A stretch of DNA of 64,000 bases. Origin: Mediterranea sp. (in: CFB group bacteria) (GTDB lineage: Bacteria > Bacteroidota > Bacteroidia > Bacteroidales > Bacteroidaceae). Each line of letters starts with the position of its first letter. Positions within the stretch are counted from its first letter, which is position 1. Shown here piece after piece: positions 61,215-64,000 of the stretch. The notes beneath the pieces were generated by a model. The model was not told where the DNA came from and searched no databases. It saw only the letters and a program-made list of their open reading frames with translations. The stretch is taken from assembly GCA_031261785.1 (NCBI GenBank), contig JAISIZ010000013.1, positions 1-64,000 of the forward strand. Reading direction: 5' to 3'. The translations under genes were made by a program, and so were the position numbers.

Positions 61215-61219
61215 TTTAG

Positions 61220-61344
61220 AGATTGCGCGAGGGGATGGTAGACGCGATAAGCGTACACGCAAGGGATACGCGCCTACCCCCTCGCACAAGCTATCGCCAA
61301 TGGACAGGCTGTTTCGGGAGCGCGTAGGGGGGTGTTCGCAAAAC
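61220..61344. repeat. AGATT duplication and right half of the host palindrome
   Basis: AGATT at 61220-61224 copies 20593-20597. Next, 61225-61246 pairs with 61269-61290 around a 22-nt loop, and 61291-61344 pairs with 20541-20594 on the other side of the prophage. Confidence 0.85.
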
Positions 61345-61366
61345 TCTCAGTAGGGAAGAGGGAAAA

Positions 61367-61427
61367 TAGTGATTAGTGATTAGTGGTGAGTGATTAGTGA
61401 TTGGTGATTAGTGATTAGTGATTAGTC
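61367..61427 (+). repeat. Degenerate GTGATTA tandem repeat
   Basis: About eight copies of GTGATTA, some altered to GTGGTGA or TTGGTGA, run from 61369. The stretch is non-coding, 160-220 bp downstream of clpB. Confidence 0.8.
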
Positions 61428-61452
61428 CGCACGTCGTTCACGTCGTGCGGAC
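61425..61452. terminator. 9-bp perfect hairpin downstream of clpB
   Basis: GTCCGCACG (61425-61433) pairs with CGTGCGGAC (61444-61452), loop of 10 nt. No T-run follows on either side, so a termination role is uncertain. Confidence 0.4.
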
Positions 61453-61513
61453 CAACCATCCATCCCCGAGAGGAGCATCGTCCTCTGCCTGTGAGGAGCA
61501 CCCCATCCCTCCT

Positions 61514-61580
61514 TGTGAGTACGGAGCTTCTCTCCCTGTGAGTACGGAGCTTCTCTCCCTGTGGGTACGGAGCTTCTCTC
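61514..61580. repeat. Three 23-bp direct repeats next to the clpB stop codon
   Basis: TGTGAGTACGGAGCTTCTCTCCC begins at 61514, 61537 and 61560 (the last with GTGGG and a changed end). The array abuts the clpB stop codon at 61581-61583, in the predicted 3' untranslated region. Confidence 0.85.
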
Positions 61581-64000
61581 TCAATTCCTAAACACCAACC
61601 CGCTTCCGTCGAATGAGTCGACGATGATGGTTTTCGAGCGGTCCACTTCCTGCGCCAGCAACTTCTTCGAGAGGTCGTTGAGCAAGTAGCGCTGTATGGC
61701 TCGCTTCACGGGACGGGCGCCAAACTCGGGATCGTAGCCCACTGCGGTGAGGAAGTCGAGGGCTTCGTCGGTGAGGTGCAGCCGCACGCCGCCTTCGTAC
61801 AGGAGCTTGCGCACGTTCTCTATCTGGAGTTCCACAACCTGCTTGATCTCCTTCTCGCTGAGCGGGAGGAACATGATGGTCTCGTCGATACGGTTCAGGA
61901 ACTCGGGACGTATGGTCTTCTTGAGCATCTCCATCACCTCGCGCTTCATCTCCGCGATCACCTTCTCGCGGTTGGTGGCGTTAATCTTCTCCATCTGGCT
62001 TTGGATGAACGAGCTTCCGAGATTGGACGTCATGATGATGATGGTGTTCTTGAAGTTCACTACCCTCCCCTTGTTGTCCGTCAGCCGTCCGTCGTCGAGC
62101 ACTTGCAGCAGGATGTTGAACACGTCGGGGTGCGCCTTCTCGATCTCGTCGAACAGCACCACGGAGTAGGGTTTGCGCCGTATGGCCTCGGTGAGCTGTC
62201 CGCCCTCGTCGTAGCCCACGTATCCCGGAGGCGCTCCTACCAGTCGCGACACGCTGTGCTTCTCCTGGTACTCGCTCATGTCGATGCGGGTCATCATCGA
62301 CTCGTCGTCGAACAGGAACTCGGCCAAGGCCCTGGCCAGCTCCGTCTTGCCCACGCCTGTGGTGCCGAGGAAGATGAACGATCCGATGGGGCGTTTGGGA
62401 TCTTGCAGCCCGGCACGGCTGCGCCGCACGGCGTCGGCCACGGCCTCGATGGCCTCGTCCTGTCCCACCACGCGCTTGTGCAGCTCGTCCTCGAGGTGCA
62501 ACAGCTTGTCCTTCTCGCTCTGCAGCATCTTGCTCACGGGTATTCCCGTCCAGCGCGACACCACGTCGGCGATGTCCTCGGCGTCCACCTCTTCCTTGAT
62601 CATGGCCTTGTCGCCTTGCATCTCGCGCAGCTTTCCCTGCGTCGCCTCGATCTCCTTGTCGAGCGCTTGCAGCTTGCCGTAGCGGATCTCGGCCACGCGG
62701 CCGTAGTCGCCCTCTCGCTCGGCCTTGTCGGCCTCGAACTTGAGGTTCTCTATCTCTACCTTGTTCTGCTGTATCTTGTCCATCAGCGTCTTCTCGCTCT
62801 GCCACTTGGCCTTGAACGACTGTTCCTGCTCCTTTAGCTCGGCCAGTTCCTTGCCGATGCTCTCGAGCTTGGGTTTGTCGTTCTCGCGCTTGATGGCCTC
62901 GCGCTCGATTTCCAGTTGCTTGATCTTGCGCGATATCTCGTCCAGCTCCTCGGGTACGGAGTCCACCTCCATGCGTAGCTTGGCTGCCGCCTCGTCCATG
63001 AGGTCGATGGCCTTGTCGGGCAGGAACCGGTCGGTGATGTACCGGCTGCTCAGCTCCACGGCGGCTATGATGGCGTCGTCCTTGATACGTACGTGGTGAT
63101 GGTTCTCGTACCGCTCCTTCAGTCCGCGTAGGATGGAGATGGACGACAGCTTGTCCGGCTCGTCCACCTGCACGATCTGGAAGCGTCGCTCGAGCGCCTT
63201 GTCCTTCTCGAAATACTTCTGGTATTCGTCGAGCGTGGTGGCGCCTATGGCCCTCAACTCTCCCCGGGCCAGGGCCGGCTTCAGGATGTTGGCGGCATCC
63301 ATGGCTCCCTCGCTCTTGCCGGCTCCCACCAGCGTATGTATCTCGTCGATGAAGAGGATGATGTCGCCGTCGGACTTCTTCACCTCGTTCACCACCGACT
63401 TCAGCCGTTCCTCGAACTCGCCTTTGTATTTGGCGCCGGCTATGAGCGCGCCCATGTCGAGCGAGTAGACCTGCTTGTTCTTTAGGTTCTCGGGCACGTC
63501 GCCCCGCAGGACGCGGTGCGCCAGTCCTTCCACGATGGCCGTCTTTCCGGTTCCCGGCTCGCCAATCAGGATGGGGTTGTTCTTTGTGCGCCGGCTCAGG
63601 ATCTGGAGCACGCGCCGTATCTCTTCGTCGCGTCCTATCACGGGGTCGAGCTTGCCGCTACGGGCTGCCTCGTTGAGGTTGATGGCGTACTTCTCGAGCG
63701 CCTGGTAGGTGTCCTCGCTCGAGGCCGACGTCACTTTCTCGCCCTTGCGCAGCTCGCCGATGGCTTCGCGCAGCTCCTTCTCCGTCATGCCGGCGTCCTT
63801 CAGTATGGTGGCTGTGGTGCTGTCCACCGTGAGCAGCGCCAGCAACAGGTGTTCGAGCGAGACGAATTCGTCGCCCATCTCCTTGGCGTACTGCGTGGCC
63901 CGCCGCATCACCTCATTGGCCTCGCGGCTCAGATACGTCTCGCCGCCCGACACTTTGGGGAGCGATTCGATCTGCCTGTCCACCACCATGGCTACCTGCT
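61581..64000 (-). CDS. clpB: ATP-dependent disaggregase ClpB (5' end outside the window)
   Basis: At least 806 codons of a Hsp100 chaperone that, with DnaK, pulls proteins out of aggregates. Visible parts are the end of the N-domain ([13 protein letters not shown]), NBD1 with Walker A ([14 protein letters not shown]) and Walker B ([12 protein letters not shown]), a long coiled-coil middle domain (residues ~375-520 of the visible part), NBD2 with Walker A ([16 protein letters not shown]) and Walker B ([12 protein letters not shown]), and the C-terminal D2-small domain. The frame runs off the right edge, so roughly the first 50-60 residues and the promoter are not seen; the ATG at 63989 is internal. 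Confidence 0.97.
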   Translation of the reverse strand, partial: QVAMVVDRQIESLPKVSGGETYLSREANEVMRRATQYAKEMGDEFVSLEHLLLALLTVDSTTATILKDAGMTEKELREAIGELRKGEKVTSASSEDTYQALEKYAINLNEAARSGKLDPVIGRDEEIRRVLQILSRRTKNNPILIGEPGTGKTAIVEGLAHRVLRGDVPENLKNKQVYSLDMGALIAGAKYKGEFEERLKSVVNEVKKSDGDIILFIDEIHTLVGAGKSEGAMDAANILKPALARGELRAIGATTLDEYQKYFEKDKALERRFQIVQVDEPDKLSSISILRGLKERYENHHHVRIKDDAIIAAVELSSRYITDRFLPDKAIDLMDEAAAKLRMEVDSVPEELDEISRKIKQLEIEREAIKRENDKPKLESIGKELAELKEQEQSFKAKWQSEKTLMDKIQQNKVEIENLKFEADKAEREGDYGRVAEIRYGKLQALDKEIEATQGKLREMQGDKAMIKEEVDAEDIADVVSRWTGIPVSKMLQSEKDKLLHLEDELHKRVVGQDEAIEAVADAVRRSRAGLQDPKRPIGSFIFLGTTGVGKTELARALAEFLFDDESMMTRIDMSEYQEKHSVSRLVGAPPGYVGYDEGGQLTEAIRRKPYSVVLFDEIEKAHPDVFNILLQVLDDGRLTDNKGRVVNFKNTIIIMTSNLGSSFIQSQMEKINATNREKVIAEMKREVMEMLKKTIRPEFLNRIDETIMFLPLSEKEIKQVVELQIENVRKLLYEGGVRLHLTDEALDFLTAVGYDPEFGARPVKRAIQRYLLNDLSKKLLAQEVDRSKTIIVDSFDGSGLVFRN

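Larger units (their letters stand above)
20598..61219 (+). mobile_element. Mu-like transposable prophage, 40,622 bp, predicted siphovirus
   Basis: The element carries the hallmarks of the Mu group: leftward repressor, Ner-like gene, DDE transposase A and ATPase B at the left, GemA (gp16), DUF3164, and the Mu head set (terminase, gp36/DUF1320, gp29/DUF935 portal, gpF, gpG, protease-scaffold, capsid). Unlike Mu, the packaging/portal half runs leftward and the rest rightward from a shared control region at 39824-39999. No contractile sheath or baseplate wedge gene was seen, so a long flexible tail is expected. The limits come from a 5-bp duplication AGATT and from reconstruction of the host palindrome. 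The outermost bases are TA... on the left and ...AG on the right, not the TG...CA of Mu. All core functions look intact; only a Dam gene at the right end is broken. Confidence 0.92.

Noticed and set aside
61165..61353. 62-aa plus-strand frame across the prophage right end
   Set aside because: It spans transposase-site repeats, the target duplication and the host palindrome, so it is a junction artefact.
61776..62837. Long plus-strand frame opposite clpB (353 aa)
   Set aside because: His/Leu/Val-rich antisense shadow of a strongly conserved gene; no motif.

Overview
The window looks like a GC-rich Bacteroidales chromosome (Bacteroides/Parabacteroides-like). The evidence is the Bacteroidetes-type promoters (TTG, about 19 nt, TAnnTTTG) in front of several genes, the DUF6452/DUF6048 and DUF4199/GT2 gene pairs, a DPP IV-type S9 peptidase, and tRNA genes without an encoded CCA. 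The species cannot be named from the sequence alone.

The chromosomal part on the left (1-20597) is almost entirely on the minus strand. It holds a tandem array of hairpins at the very edge, the ATPase and binding protein of a zinc/manganese ABC transporter with no permease beside them, a VTT membrane protein, purD, a DPP IV peptidase, a THUMP-type RNA methyltransferase with a repeat tail, serine acetyltransferase, an AAA ATPase, an NtrB/NtrC-like two-component pair, and a likely six-gene envelope/metal operon (DUF4199, GT2, DUF6452, DUF6048, mntP, apbE). These are followed by a plus-strand SRP RNA and tRNA-Thr unit, and by crcB-eno, which puts the fluoride exporter directly upstream of the fluoride-sensitive enzyme enolase. 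The chromosome resumes at 61220 with short repeats and clpB, whose 5' end lies outside the window.

Between them lies a complete-looking Mu-like transposable prophage at 20598-61219 (40,622 bp). Its limits are set by a 5-bp target duplication (AGATT) and by the fact that the flanks, once the phage is removed, join into one continuous 177-bp imperfect palindrome. Layout from the left end: transposase-site-like repeats; an AT-rich cargo segment (68-aa gene with a palindromic operator, 12-bp iterons, initiator tRNA); a leftward repressor; a rightward early operon (Ner-like, small genes, DDE transposase A, ATPase B, RecA-like ATPase, GemA, DUF3164, a HAD protein, Dam, DUF551, a C5 methylase); a terminator; a 79-aa HTH-like gene; and then two divergent late operons. 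The leftward late operon carries both terminase subunits, gp36, portal, gpF and gpG. The rightward one carries protease/scaffold, capsid, endolysin, spanin, tail tube, frameshifted tail chaperone, tape measure, tail tip and a giant fiber. No sheath or baseplate-wedge gene was seen, so the virion should be a siphovirus.

The points most worth following up are: a C5 methylase gene that seems to be coding in two frames; a textbook CCCAAAT -1 frameshift site in the tail chaperone; three TGTAA-N3-TTACA dyads spaced exactly 21 bp apart between the divergent late operons; a likely small RNA antisense to the head operon; a single-protein (u-type) spanin overlapping another gene by 233 bp; a CotH-kinase-like domain inside the 2241-aa fiber; a possible CTG start for gpF; and the insertion of the phage into a long host palindrome.
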